Part shown: in pieces, positions 33,075-42,866 of the stretch | How positions within the stretch are numbered: the stretch's first letter is position 1 | Layout: every line of letters begins with the position of its first letter | Source of the DNA: Rhodospirillaceae bacterium | GTDB lineage: Bacteria > Pseudomonadota > Alphaproteobacteria > JAEUKQ01 | Assembly (NCBI GenBank): GCA_016722635.1 | Contig: JADKIX010000011.1 | Span: 1-64,000, forward strand | DNA length: 64,000 nt | Reading direction: 5' to 3' | Made by a program: the position numbers and the translations under genes | Notes under the pieces: model-generated | The model's database searches: none | The model's input: the letters and a program-made list of their open reading frames with translations, nothing else | What the model was told of the DNA's origin: nothing

Positions 33075-34789
33075 GTCCCCTTCACAACAACCCCGCCAGC
33101 TAGCCTCCCCTCACCCGACAACCGCCCAGCCATTGCCACCGACACTACTTTTGCACTCGTCAATGTCCATCCCGCCGCTATATTCAAGTCCCCATCCAAC
33201 ACCTGGATCAGCGTGTTGAATGTGTAGTCACGGTCTAAGACCCATGTCCCACCCCCCTGCTTGGTCAGGATTTCCATATTAGCAACCTGATTACGAAAAA
33301 ACTGTCTTTGCCCTGCTACCCCACCATTGAGGAACAATTGATCATCCCCCGCTCCCCCATCTATCACCCCCCCTACACCCATCCCCATCGTCAGCGTTAA
33401 GTTGTCGTTCCCTACCCCTAAATCAATGCTACCCCCTATCCCCCCTGTATTCACCAGAGCATCATCCCCACCTCGCATCCAGACATTGCCCATAATCTCG
33501 CCATTATTCGTCAGGGTATCAGCGTTATCCCCCAAATCAACGCCCCCAAAAACCTTCCCACCCACTCCATTGGTCACTGTATGGAACCCACCCAAACCGC
33601 CAAGGATCGATGCCCCCACCCCACCCGTGTTAGTAACAATGTTGCGCCCGTCACCTACATTAACGTTCCCACCAATAGCACCGCTGTTGACGATTTCATC
33701 ATTGCCAGCACCCGCCAAAACACTACCGAAAATCCCCTTCCGTATCCCTGCCGCTGGATCCCACTGACCCGTATTGGTCAGTTTGTTACTACCTTCTCCT
33801 AAATCGACATTCTTGTTGATAATCCCAATAGCGATAGCCCCATCATTGACCACCTCATCATCCCCTGCTCCCATGATTACCTCGCCGTGAATAACCCCAG
33901 TCCCTCCGTTAGTTAGCGTGTCTTGATTATCCCCTAAATCAATTACCACGGGTGACATAACAGTACCAATAACCGCATGATTCTCTATAATGTCCTGGCC
34001 TTTTCCCATCGTAACAGACCCAGAAATATTGCCCATGCCCGTCACCATATTATCGATTTTTCCATTCCGCAAAATATTACCGCCGTCACCCAGATTAATA
34101 GCATTTACACCACCCCCCGTAATAGTTCCCACATTCTCAACGGTTTCACCACCAGCCCCCCCTAACACCCCAACCGCCATCCCCCCGCCCGATATCATGC
34201 CATAGTTTTTTAGTGTGTTTCCAAAATTGGTATTAAATTCAACCCCCGCCCCAGAACCAGAAGTAATTTTCCCCCCTGCTCCATTCAGAAAGGTACCTTG
34301 TCCACTATTTAAAATATGCAACCCAGCCCCAGTTCCTCCTGTAATATTCCCATTGTTCCTTACATCACCCGAGCCTCTAACGAACTCAACACCGACAATT
34401 CCTCCCATAATAGTGTTTGTTGCTTCATTTGTTATAACAACGTTACTATCGACTGCCCTGATCCCTGTGTCTTTGCCCCTAATTTCTGATTTTCCGCCAA
34501 CCTGGGTGGTGATAGAGTCACGTAAACCCGCTGTCTCTATCGCAATTGTTCCCGCAACATCATTATTAACACTTGCCGACGCCAAAATGTTGATAGTTGT
34601 TGCGTTCATTACCGTTTCTTTATAACCGGATTTAGTATCCAGGCTGCATGTAGTCACAATCATACCAACACCAACCACAGCCTCGTTACAAGCAGCGTGT
34701 GCTGATGTACCAGACATTGCAACAGCCATTAAAGCGGCAACCGAGGTCATGGTAACAAAACGTGTTTTGGGCGATATGAGGTGGGTCAT
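31652..34789 (-). CDS. Autotransporter outer-membrane beta-barrel domain protein (intact copy)
   Basis: Type Va secretion: a passenger crosses the outer membrane with the help of its own C-terminal barrel. I choose ATG 34789 (1045 residues) since AAGGAGAG precedes it by six bases and it starts the signal peptide MTHLISPKTRFVTMTSVAAL...TSAHAAC; the upstream ATG at 34876 would add 29 residues ahead of it. The passenger (about 35-640) is an Asn/Gly-rich beta-helix built from units such as GAGDDEVVNDGAI and LGDNADTLTNNGEIMGNV, with a VDGGAGDDQLFLNGG segment. A linker follows, and the barrel (about 770-1045) ends FQGSLGIRW with a terminal aromatic. The function of the passenger is unknown; adhesion is common for such proteins. 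Confidence 0.9.
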   Translation of the reverse strand: MTHLISPKTRFVTMTSVAALMAVAMSGTSAHAACNEAVVGVGMIVTTCSLDTKSGYKETVMNATTINILASASVNNDVAGTIAIETAGLRDSITTQVGGKSEIRGKDTGIRAVDSNVVITNEATNTIMGGIVGVEFVRGSGDVRNNGNITGGTGAGLHILNSGQGTFLNGAGGKITSGSGAGVEFNTNFGNTLKNYGMISGGGMAVGVLGGAGGETVENVGTITGGGVNAINLGDGGNILRNGKIDNMVTGMGNISGSVTMGKGQDIIENHAVIGTVMSPVVIDLGDNQDTLTNGGTGVIHGEVIMGAGDDEVVNDGAIAIGIINKNVDLGEGSNKLTNTGQWDPAAGIRKGIFGSVLAGAGNDEIVNSGAIGGNVNVGDGRNIVTNTGGVGASILGGLGGFHTVTNGVGGKVFGGVDLGDNADTLTNNGEIMGNVWMRGGDDALVNTGGIGGSIDLGVGNDNLTLTMGMGVGGVIDGGAGDDQLFLNGGVAGQRQFFRNQVANMEILTKQGGGTWVLDRDYTFNTLIQVLDGDLNIAAGWTLTSAKVVSVAMAGRLSGEGRLAGGVVVKGTLHPGDGTTGKLTVTGNVTMDAGSFVEVSVGPGTAQTQLAVGGSVNLGGNGTLTVAVAPGLYRNGASYDVITAGVAVNGQFGLTTLPAGTKFTKFKVNYTVPRVVQVLVEKINYATIGNTYNQRQAGDGLFRGMAGSGAGSDMETVAEAFERLGANDDAYRAALDSLSGEAWAAMGEVRSGVTRNFRALGMGRIDGNLEGVGVWGNVLQGQEDVKGDGNGERIRGDVRGLVGGVEYGFGGGKVGVMVGYGQGGLKLGARGEGEVKLMMGGVYGGWNFGGIEVSGGVSYASGKQKVTRSIVGSWLPNQRNMRGSEQVREFGMDVGVGYGINLGMIKVTPEVGLEMARVYEQGFEEKGGNSVSLSGEKEKGWEGRGHVRVEVSAVFQAGLVSFEPYVKGGYERVLVGKGYQDRDVSFQQPGTAFNVRSTDGSKNIYTGGGGLNVGFGPVTVGVGYQQSIGGKRDERTFQGSLGIRW

Positions 34790-35079
34790 CGATCTCTCCT
34801 TAAAACCTATATAAAAAATAGAAGAATACGGGCCATAATGGGCCATTATTAAAATAGTTATGGGGCATGCTATCAAATTTTATTATATTTGGCTAGATGT
34901 TTGTATAAGCTGGTTTTATAGACAATTGGTTACTGTATCTGCTGGAAAAGCTTGCACCTGATCAGGATACGCCTGATTTCAGAAGTTCCGGCCCCAATCT
35001 CATAGGAGTTGAGCCGCGCGGGTTTTATCAATTAAACTCAGAAAGAACCCTGACCAGATACCCTTAAAACAAGAACAGC

Positions 35080-36276
35080 TTAGAATTGCTTCCTTAATAA
35101 TTTAAAAATTTCTGTATCTTGCCTTGGCAAAGATAACCCCTGTTCTAAATCATACCAATATTCCCCTTCCGGAAAATCAACGGGAAGCTCATAATCCATT
35201 CCATCCCATTGATCCTCACGAAAAGCGTAAAACGCCCAATGCCAGCCATGTTCATTAAAAATAGCAATATTGTCGCGCAAATAGTCAAAAGCGCCACAAG
35301 CTTGGCGATGTACGCCGATTTCACCTATCAAAATCTGCCGTGATCTTATCTGGTTGCGATGCGACCAAAGAATAACCTGTGCCACACTTTTCTGTAATTG
35401 CTTTTTGTCCCAATGTTCTGTTTGCCCCCAAGCCGTTACTTGCCCAGGGTAACAAAACTGGCCACGAAATTCTTCTGCCGTGGTGTAAACCCAAGGTTGA
35501 TACTGGTGAAAAGAATATAACACCCTGCTATCTTGGACAGGCTCCAGGTTGATAAATGCCTGTGGGTTCGCATCAAAACCAGATTCAATAATAATCGGGG
35601 TCCAGGAATCAACTTGCCTGATATGTTTGATAACCAGCTGATAAAAAAGATTAAGATCCGCTGTTGTTCCAAGGTATTCCTGCTGCCACGCCGGTAACGA
35701 CACTTGATCGCCAACCGGCTTTTTTGTCAATCTTTCGGGATGCGGTTCATTTAATAGATCATAGCCATAAACAATTGGATGGTCACGTAAGAAGAGGGCT
35801 AAGTCGCGCCAATAATCGGCCGCATATTGCCAGAATTTTGGATCTTGCCATAAACGCTTATCTTCCTTATCAATAGCCGCGTTTGCTTGAAACTGACTGC
35901 CTGGAAGAGTAAGGGGGCATATCAGGATAGGCACCGCATATTTTTGGGCTAATCCCAGAATTCTCCCCAAATGATTTTTATCTGCTTCCACTAATCCGCG
36001 ATAATGATCGGTATTTCCTAACAAAAAATTAGGGTGTTGGCTGGACCAAGATTCAAAGCTTAAGCGGACAAAATCGAAACCAAAATTTCTTGCGGTTGCA
36101 AATAAGTCTTCCCTGGGATCGCGATGAAAAAAATTCGCGCCCTGGCGTTGGCGATCCCAAAAATTGATTTTAGGCAAGATCAATGTAGATTGCCCAAAAG
36201 CCTTGGAATTTATAGCAGAAAAACCTCCCGCCCCTGCACCGGCCAAGAGCTTCAGTAAATGGCGACGCGACAGCAA
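35080..36276 (-). CDS. Tat-exported glycoside hydrolase family 5 (cellulase-like)
   Basis: The 398-residue protein starts with a twin-arginine signal (LSRRHLLKLLAGAGAGGFSA), so it is exported folded. The GH5 (alpha/beta)8 barrel follows: FDFVRLSFESW, VYGYDLLNEPHPER with acid/base Glu177, SFHQYQPW and LIGEIGV with nucleophile Glu319. GH5 enzymes cut beta-1,4 glucans, mannans or related polymers. The actual substrate is unknown, and no cellulose synthase genes are present. It stands alone, 52 bases after the amino-acid binding protein gene on the same strand. Confidence 0.85.
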   Translation of the reverse strand: MLSRRHLLKLLAGAGAGGFSAINSKAFGQSTLILPKINFWDRQRQGANFFHRDPREDLFATARNFGFDFVRLSFESWSSQHPNFLLGNTDHYRGLVEADKNHLGRILGLAQKYAVPILICPLTLPGSQFQANAAIDKEDKRLWQDPKFWQYAADYWRDLALFLRDHPIVYGYDLLNEPHPERLTKKPVGDQVSLPAWQQEYLGTTADLNLFYQLVIKHIRQVDSWTPIIIESGFDANPQAFINLEPVQDSRVLYSFHQYQPWVYTTAEEFRGQFCYPGQVTAWGQTEHWDKKQLQKSVAQVILWSHRNQIRSRQILIGEIGVHRQACGAFDYLRDNIAIFNEHGWHWAFYAFREDQWDGMDYELPVDFPEGEYWYDLEQGLSLPRQDTEIFKLLRKQF

Positions 36277-36328
36277 TCACACCTCCATCTTACAAAAAAC
36301 TCAATGGCTTACGAAAAGCAGACAAGAA

Positions 36329-37165
36329 TTATTGGGGCTTGGTCCAATCCTGACCGTTAAACCATTTTTTTGATAAATCGGTCAAAGTACCATCCTGGTG
36401 CATATCGCGAATGATCTCGGCAATTTTGGCCGAAAATTCCGGGTCACCTTTGTCAATCGCAATTGCCAAAGGCTCAAAGAAAGCAGGCGGACTGATAATG
36501 CGCAGCGGTTGGGTTTTGGCGGCCTCAAGCAAGGTTGGCAAATTAGAAAGTACAGCGTCCAACCGCACCCCATTCCCCAATTTCAAATCATCCAAATAAC
36601 CGCCCTCGGAATCATAAGACCGCAATTGATTGGTTTTGACCTGGAAAACCACCGGGCTGCCGCCATCAATTGCGAATTTTAAAGCGCCCTTCATATAGTC
36701 TTCGGTGGAACAACCCCCGCATACACCGATTTTTTTATTTTGCAGATCCGCCAATGTGCGAATATTTTTATTATCGGCGTGCACGGCAAAACTGCCGGGG
36801 GTGTACCAATAAACCGCTGGAAAATCCAAAACTTGCGCCCTTGGCACCGTGGGTGTCATGGAACCAATGGCAATATCCCAGCGCCCGCCCCACCGGCCAG
36901 CTTCAATAAATTCCCATGAAACCGTGACGATTTCCAGTTTAACCCCCAACCTTCTGGCAATCTCCTTGCCCACATCCACATCAAACCCAACCAATTGGTT
37001 CTGGTCATCCAAATACGCAACCGGCGGCCAGCCCGGGGAGTACGCCGCCACCAAAACCTTGTTTTTTAAAACCTTGTCCAGAATGGGGCCTGCTAAGGCC
37101 GCGCCATGAAGACCCATGATTGAGGCAAGAACTGCGATCCATAAACTGAAGATTTTCTTTTTCAT
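36329..37165 (-). CDS. Periplasmic amino-acid-type ABC transporter substrate-binding protein
   Basis: A 278-residue family 3 solute-binding protein. Signal peptide: MKKKIFSLWIAVLASIMGLHGAALA. The two-lobe binding domain shows VAAYSPGWPPVAYLDDQNQL, GFDVDVGKEIARRLGVKLE, and IAIGSMTPTVPRAQVLDF, where Arg binds the ligand carboxylate in relatives. Two Cys in GVCGGCS suggest a disulfide. The cognate permease and ATPase genes are not adjacent, so it may be an orphan receptor or act with a distant transporter. The ligand is unknown. Confidence 0.88.
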   Translation of the reverse strand: MKKKIFSLWIAVLASIMGLHGAALAGPILDKVLKNKVLVAAYSPGWPPVAYLDDQNQLVGFDVDVGKEIARRLGVKLEIVTVSWEFIEAGRWGGRWDIAIGSMTPTVPRAQVLDFPAVYWYTPGSFAVHADNKNIRTLADLQNKKIGVCGGCSTEDYMKGALKFAIDGGSPVVFQVKTNQLRSYDSEGGYLDDLKLGNGVRLDAVLSNLPTLLEAAKTQPLRIISPPAFFEPLAIAIDKGDPEFSAKIAEIIRDMHQDGTLTDLSKKWFNGQDWTKPQ

Positions 37166-37255
37166 CCCGGTGCCTTTTCCTGAAAATTTAATTTGTATGA
37201 TTATTTCTTATTTTATAGAAAACGACAAGAAAAATTAACAACAAAGCCTAAATTT

Positions 37256-38854
37256 CTATCCTTGCTGTTCACGTACCTTCAGAAAGCGGATTGCTGGCCA
37301 ATCTTTTTCAGCCCGCTCCAAATGCCATAAGTTCCTGGCCAAGAATACGGGAATTCCGTCATGATCATCCGCCATTGAGGCTTGATTTTCCGATATAAAT
37401 CTTTCAAGCATAGCGGGTTGGTCACAAGCCAGCCAGCGGGCGGCATGCACGCTGCTGGCTTCAAAGCGCACGGGGATATCATATTCCGTGCGGATGCGGT
37501 CTGCCAAAACGTCAAATTGCAAGCTGCCGACCACGCCAACAATCCAATCAAGGCCTAAACGCGGCCTTAAAATCCGGGCAATGCCTTCCTCTGCTAAGTG
37601 CTGCAAGGCCTTGGCCAAATGTTTGGCCCGCATCGGATCTTGCGGGCGGATGATTTGTAAGATTTCTGGGGCAAAATTCGGGATGCCGGTAAATTGGATG
37701 ACCTCACCCTCGCTTAAACTATCGCCAATCCGCAAGGTGCCATGATTAGGGATGCCGATGATATCACCGGCCGCCGCTTCCTCAACCAATTCACGGGACT
37801 GGGCCAGAAACAATAAGGGGTTATGGATCAATAAGGATTTTCCCGTCCGCACATGGAATAATTTTTTTCCCCCTTGAAAAACACCAGAACATAAGCGGAT
37901 AAAGGCAATCCGGTCGCGATGTTTGGGGTTCATATTGGCCTGGATCTTGAAGACAAATCCGGTCACCGCCTTCTCACCGGGTTGGATTTGGCGTTGTAGC
38001 GTCGCCCGGGGCCTTGGGGAAGGCGCATAATCCGTCAAGCCCCGCAATAATTCCCGAATGCCAAAATTATTGACGGCACTGCCAAAATATACAGGGGTTA
38101 AATGGCCCTCATGAAAATCTTTTAATGTAAAAGCCGGAAACAGCCCTTCAGCCATTTCAACCCCTGCCATCAATTGCTGGATGGCAGCCGGTGGCAGGTG
38201 ATCCTTGAGCTCTTTTTCCTGCAATCCCTGAATTGTGACAGCCTCGGTCACCACGTCACCTTTGGCCCGTTCAAATAGAAGCAATTGCTGCTTGAAAATA
38301 TCATAACAACCCAAAAAATTTCGCCCCATCCCAATCGGCCAGCTGGCGGGCGTTACGTCTAATGCCAGTTTTTCTTGGATTTCACTTAATAAATCAAAAG
38401 GGTCACGACCCTCCCGGTCCATTTTATTGATAAAAGTGATAATCGGGATATTGCGCAGCCTGCAAACTTCAAACAATTTCAAGGTTTGCGCTTCGATACC
38501 CTTGGCACAATCAATCACCATAACCGCAGAATCAACCGCACTTAAGGTACGGTAGGTGTCTTCGCTAAAATCTTGGTGACCAGGGGTATCAATTAAGTTG
38601 AACAAGCAATTATTATACTCAAACGTCATCACCGATGCCGTCACGGATATCCCGCGTTCTTGCTCAACCTTCATCCAATCTGAGCGGGCGCGGCGGCGAT
38701 CACCCCGCGCCTTCACTGCCCCTGCCAGCTGAATGGCGCCGCCAAACAACAACAGCTTTTCGGTTAACGTGGTTTTTCCGGCATCCGGGTGGGCAATAAT
38801 GGCAAAAGTACGGCGCTGCTGATAAGAAATCGGCTGATCGGGCATCGTTGACAT
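37256..38854 (-). CDS. prfC: Peptide chain release factor 3
   Basis: A translational GTPase that removes RF1 and RF2 from the ribosome. At 532 residues it has the G1 motif IAHPDAGKTTLTEKLLLFGGAIQLAGAVKAR, VEQERGISVTASVM, DTPGHQDFSEDTYR and FINKMDREGRDPFDL, plus a C-terminal domain with VGVVGSLQFDVLADRI. One base separates its ATG from the rsfS stop, making it the last gene of the obgE-proB-proA-nadD-rsfS-prfC run. rlmH, which often follows rsfS, is absent from this position. Confidence 0.95.
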   Translation of the reverse strand: MSTMPDQPISYQQRRTFAIIAHPDAGKTTLTEKLLLFGGAIQLAGAVKARGDRRRARSDWMKVEQERGISVTASVMTFEYNNCLFNLIDTPGHQDFSEDTYRTLSAVDSAVMVIDCAKGIEAQTLKLFEVCRLRNIPIITFINKMDREGRDPFDLLSEIQEKLALDVTPASWPIGMGRNFLGCYDIFKQQLLLFERAKGDVVTEAVTIQGLQEKELKDHLPPAAIQQLMAGVEMAEGLFPAFTLKDFHEGHLTPVYFGSAVNNFGIRELLRGLTDYAPSPRPRATLQRQIQPGEKAVTGFVFKIQANMNPKHRDRIAFIRLCSGVFQGGKKLFHVRTGKSLLIHNPLLFLAQSRELVEEAAAGDIIGIPNHGTLRIGDSLSEGEVIQFTGIPNFAPEILQIIRPQDPMRAKHLAKALQHLAEEGIARILRPRLGLDWIVGVVGSLQFDVLADRIRTEYDIPVRFEASSVHAARWLACDQPAMLERFISENQASMADDHDGIPVFLARNLWHLERAEKDWPAIRFLKVREQQG

Positions 38855-38855
38855 T

Positions 38856-39575
38856 TTATAATGATTTTTTGCGGGCCCGGTGCCTAAGCACTTGGTTTTC
38901 CAGGGAATCTTCTAATAAATCATTCGGCAAATCGCCTGCCCACATTTTCTCGAGATTATAGAAACGCCGCATTTCAGCCCGGAACAGATGGACAATAATA
39001 TCACCCGTATCCAGCAGCACCCAATCAGATTCGCCTTTGCCTTCAATCGACACCGTCCGTTTAAATTCGCTTTTACATTTACTGGCCAAATGTTCGGCCA
39101 TCGCCACCAATTGGCGGGAAGAACCGCCATTAGCAATAACCATATAGTCCGCGATGGTGGTTTTGCCCCGCAAATCAATCGTGTTAATTTCCTCGGCCTT
39201 ATCGGCATCTAATGATTTTTGGATCATTTGCAACATTTGCAAGACTGGATCATTTGGCTGTAAAGCCTTGCTTACAGCTTTTTTGCGTGGCGCCTTAGGG
39301 GCGGATACCTTCTTTGCCGGTAATTCTTTAGCGGTTGCTTTTTTCGTTTTCACCGGTAATTTTGCAACCCCTGCTTTTGTTCCCTTAGCAGCTGATTGCC
39401 TAACAGTCGCTTTGATAGCAGTTTTTGTCCCCTTGACCGGTAACTTCCCAGCAGCGACTTTCTTCCCTTTCGCTGGTGATGCCGTAACGGTGCCTGCCTT
39501 AGCCTTCACCGGTAATTGCTGACCCGTGCTTTTTTTCGCTTTCACCGGTACCTTTTTTTCTGATGCCTGACTCAA
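38856..39575 (-). CDS. rsfS: Ribosomal silencing factor RsfS with a long Lys/Ala-rich N-terminal extension
   Basis: RsfS binds L14 and blocks subunit joining when nutrients are short. The domain is at about 110-225: KTTIADYMVIANGGSSRQLVAMAEHL, DWVLLDTGDIIVHLFRAEMRRFYNLEKMW. Ahead of it lie ~105 residues of Lys/Ala/Val/Pro-rich repeats with PVK and AKK motifs, resembling histone H1-like tails. The start is unclear: this frame opens at TTG 39575, while an ATG 14 bases upstream is in a different frame and would join if the A7 run (39553-39559) had six A. A start near the domain (MLQMIQKS) is also possible. Confidence 0.85.
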   Translation of the reverse strand: MSQASEKKVPVKAKKSTGQQLPVKAKAGTVTASPAKGKKVAAGKLPVKGTKTAIKATVRQSAAKGTKAGVAKLPVKTKKATAKELPAKKVSAPKAPRKKAVSKALQPNDPVLQMLQMIQKSLDADKAEEINTIDLRGKTTIADYMVIANGGSSRQLVAMAEHLASKCKSEFKRTVSIEGKGESDWVLLDTGDIIVHLFRAEMRRFYNLEKMWAGDLPNDLLEDSLENQVLRHRARKKSL

Positions 39576-39731
39576 TTGTCTGATCCATTATTCCAAAAAA
39601 CGATGTTGATACATGGTTTCAATGCTGATTTTAACAACCTGACCCCACATATATATTATATGCGATTATTCCTGTCATTCTTCCTGGAACAGCACAATTT
39701 GGTCAAGTAAAATCATTCATCAAAGCTTACT

Positions 39732-40376
39732 TCATATAACCAAATGCTCGGTTCTGGTTACCTGATCCTTTGCTTGGCCTGACCTTATCTGGGTTGAAGA
39801 AAGGAAATTATCAGACCCTCTCAAAAAAACCCAAGCCGGCAACATTTTCTTTTCCCAATTCTGGGCTTGAGCAGGGGTAATCCGGTTTTTGCGAAAAATT
39901 TGGGCTGCTTTGCTGGATAAGGCATGCAAAGAATAACCCGGTCTTGAAAAAACCGCCACTGGCACTTGCCTAAAAATATCCCGCCAATGATGCCAGGAAG
40001 ATATTTGGATCAAATTATCGGCCCCCATCAACCAAATAAAATGATAATTCTGAAAACGCTGCAGCAGCGCTTTTAAGGTATCAGCGCTATAATGCAGGCC
40101 AAGTTTGTCCTCAATCTTCGTGATTTTAATTTTTGGATGATCCGCGACCTTTAAGGCTTGCCTAAGCCTTAACCCGGCGGCCGGGGTATGAAAAGAAGAT
40201 TTCAGCGGATTTTGGGGGGTAACCAGCCACCACACTTGATCCAACCGCAATCTTTTAAGGGCTGCCAAACTAATTTGGCGGTGCCCGGCATGGGCCGGGT
40301 TAAACGAGCCCCCTAATAAGCCAATTTTTAAATGTCCTGACCCTGCGTAAATCGAGGTAATTTCCGTTGACCTCAT
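39732..40376 (-). CDS. nadD: Nicotinate-nucleotide adenylyltransferase
   Basis: Makes deamido-NAD from nicotinate mononucleotide and ATP. The 214-residue protein has the nucleotidyltransferase motif GLLGGSFNPAHAGHRQIS with its catalytic GNPxH-like part, VWWLVTPQNPLK, FIWLMGADNL and the C-terminal LSSTQIR (the ISxTxIR motif). Its ATG overlaps the stop of the repaired proA frame by an ATGA, so the genes are coupled. Confidence 0.93.
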   Translation of the reverse strand: MRSTEITSIYAGSGHLKIGLLGGSFNPAHAGHRQISLAALKRLRLDQVWWLVTPQNPLKSSFHTPAAGLRLRQALKVADHPKIKITKIEDKLGLHYSADTLKALLQRFQNYHFIWLMGADNLIQISSWHHWRDIFRQVPVAVFSRPGYSLHALSSKAAQIFRKNRITPAQAQNWEKKMLPAWVFLRGSDNFLSSTQIRSGQAKDQVTRTEHLVI

Positions 40377-41640
40377 GGACGCAGCTGGCCTTTCCCATGC
40401 ACCAAATATTTGTAACTGGTCAATTGCTCAGCCCCAACCGGGCCCCTGGCATGTAATTTACCGGTTGAGATGCCGATTTCAGCGCCCATCCCAAACTCTC
40501 CCCATCCGCAAATTGGGTAGAGGTGTTGTGCATCACAATGCCTGCATCTACTTTTCTTAAAAATAGGTCAGCGGTAGCCTGATCCTCGGTAATAATCGCC
40601 TCGGTATGCCGGGTGCCATATTGGCGGATATGCTCGATAGCCCCCACAACCCCCGCAACCACCCGGACCGAAATAATAGGGGCTAGATATTCCGTATGCC
40701 AATCTTCCTCAGTGGCCGCCATAATTTTGCTGTTCAGCTTTTGGGTTGGCAAATCCCCCCTAATCTCACAACCAGCTTGCAGCAAATCTTCCAAAATTGG
40801 TGGCAACATCGATAACGCGGCTTGATCAACCAATAAGGTTTCGGTAGCCCCGCAAATACCGGTGCGGCGCATTTTCGCATTCACCACAATTTTTCTGGCC
40901 ATAGTTGGGTCAGCGGCTTGATCAATATAGGTATGGCACAGCCCCTCCAAATGTCCCAAGATTGGCACTCGGCTTTCCGCTTGTACTTTCGCAACCAGGC
41001 TTTTGCCCCCGCGGGGGATAATGAGATCAATAAACTCGCTCATCACTAACATTTCACTAACAGCCGCCCGGTCCGTGGTCGGGACAAATTGAATGGCGCT
41101 TATGGGTAATTTTGCTTGCAGTAAGGCGTTTTGCATGATTTGGTGGATCAGCTTAGATGAGGCAAAACTTTCTGAACCACACCGCAAAATAGCCGCATTC
41201 CCGGATCTTAAGCATAAAGCCGCGGCATCTGCCGTCACATTGGGACGGGCTTCATAAATAATCCCAATAACCCCCAAGGGAACCGAGATACGTTCAATCC
41301 GCAAGCCGTTCGGACGATCCCATGCAGCTAAAATTTTTCCTAAAGGATCCGCTTGGGCAGCGACCGCCTGAACGCTTTTGGCCATCGCTTGCACCCGTTC
41401 TGGATTTAACAGCAACCTGTCCATCAAGGCAGGTGTCATATTCTTTTGTTTTGCCCGTTCCAAATCTTGGTGATTTTGGGCAATAATATCGGCCGATTGC
41501 CGGATCAGCAGATCGGCATAAATTTTTAAAGCCAGTGTGCGCTGCGTTGACGTATGATCAGCCAATTGGTCAGCAGCTAACTTTGCAGCTTGGCCCATGG
41601 CTTTCATTGATGCTTGGATCGGTACTTGTATCTCTGCCAT
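40373..41640 (-). CDS. proA: Glutamate-5-semialdehyde dehydrogenase (gamma-glutamyl phosphate reductase), 3' frameshift
   Basis: Second step of proline synthesis, reducing gamma-glutamyl phosphate with NADPH. Seen: ISVPLGVIGIIYEARPNVTADAAALCLRSGNA, LIIPRGGKSLV and the catalytic-Cys region RRTGICGATETLL. As given, the frame ends at 40420 with a foreign tail after TQFADG. Another frame continues with GEFGMGAEIGISTGKLHARG, PVGAEQLTSYKYLVHG and stops at 40373-40375, exactly the family end. A single G added to the run at 40501-40504 restores a 422-residue enzyme. Proline synthesis would need this gene, so a read error is plausible. Confidence 0.9.
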
Positions 41641-41643
41641 TTT

Positions 41644-42819
41644 TTATCCGTCCACTAAAGCCATATCATCCCGGTGGATAATTTCTTCCTGGCCTTCATA
41701 CCCCAAAATGCCTGCAATATCGACGGTTTTTCGGCCCTTAATCGAAGCAATTTCATGGGTGGCATAAGCGCTTAAGCCGCGGGCGATCTCATGATTGGAT
41801 TGATCCATGATTGCCACCAAATCCCCCCGTTTAAAATTGCCGCGCACTTCTACAACACCGGCAGGCAAAAGGCTTTTACCATTATAAATGGCTTGAACAG
41901 CACCCTGATCAATAACCATTTGGCCACTGGGGTTTAACGAACCGGCAATCCACGTTTTTTTAGCCTTCTTCATTTCCGAGGTTGGGATAAACCACGTGCA
42001 GCGCCCACCATTTTGGATATGGGATAAGGGAGCCAGTTCTTTGCCATTGGCAATCACCATAGAACATCCCCCCGCCATCGCAATGCGAGCAGCGGCAATT
42101 TTCGTGATCATCCCCCCCGAACTATAGCCAACCGGGGGTTTTCCAGCCATATTTTCAATCTCTTCCGTCATTTTGGTCACCATCGGGACAAAAGTGGCCT
42201 GTGGGTTTTTACGGGGATCGGCTGTATATAACCCATCAATATCTGAAAGCAGTACCAAAACATCGGCCCCCATCATGGCCGCAACCCTTGCAGCCAGGCG
42301 GTCATTATCACCAAAGCGGATTTCCGCAGTCGCCACCGTATCATTTTCGTTAATCACCGGGATCACACCAAATTTCAGCAAGGTATTGATTGTGTTGCGG
42401 GCGTTCAAATGCCGCTGCCGATCTTCGGTATCTTCCAGGGTTAACAAAATTTGGGAGGCAATAATCTGATGCTTGGCCAGCATTTCCTGGTACAGGCTGG
42501 ATAGGCGGATCTGGCCGATGGAGGCGGCTGCCTGCTTTTCCTCCAGTTTTAGTTTTCCTTGAACCAATCCTAACTGACGCCTACCTAAGGCAATGGCACC
42601 TGATGAAACAATAATCACTTCCTGACCGCCCTTTTGGGCAGCGGCCACTTCCTGCAACAAAACCTCCAGCCACGCATGGCGGATAAATCCAGGCTGATCT
42701 GACATGAGCAAAGCGGAACCGATTTTGATGACCAGTTTTTTTGCCTGATCTAATTTATTCTGGCCTAATTTATCCTGGCCTAATTTATTAGGATGGGCAG
42801 ATGGGGAATTACCTGTCAT
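41644..42819 (-). CDS. proB: Glutamate 5-kinase
   Basis: Phosphorylates glutamate in the first step of proline synthesis and is usually inhibited by proline. The 391-residue protein has the amino-acid kinase domain (LVIKIGSALLM, IIVSSGAIALGRRQLG, INENDTVATAEIRFGDND, GGMITKIAAARIAMAGG) and a C-terminal PUA domain (about 295-380). The N-terminus carries a small in-frame tandem repeat of LGQDKLGQNKLDQ coded by 15-base units, probably a non-functional extension. It ends three bases before proA. Confidence 0.95.
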   Translation of the reverse strand: MTGNSPSAHPNKLGQDKLGQNKLDQAKKLVIKIGSALLMSDQPGFIRHAWLEVLLQEVAAAQKGGQEVIIVSSGAIALGRRQLGLVQGKLKLEEKQAAASIGQIRLSSLYQEMLAKHQIIASQILLTLEDTEDRQRHLNARNTINTLLKFGVIPVINENDTVATAEIRFGDNDRLAARVAAMMGADVLVLLSDIDGLYTADPRKNPQATFVPMVTKMTEEIENMAGKPPVGYSSGGMITKIAAARIAMAGGCSMVIANGKELAPLSHIQNGGRCTWFIPTSEMKKAKKTWIAGSLNPSGQMVIDQGAVQAIYNGKSLLPAGVVEVRGNFKRGDLVAIMDQSNHEIARGLSAYATHEIASIKGRKTVDIAGILGYEGQEEIIHRDDMALVDG

Positions 42820-42866
42820 TCGATCCTATTCCTTCCCTAAACTTTGAACCAGGCGCAAGACCTTTT

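Noticed and set aside
42740..42795. 15-base tandem repeat as a regulatory element
   Set aside because: It lies inside proB and codes for an in-frame LGQxK-type repeat in a non-conserved N-terminal extension.
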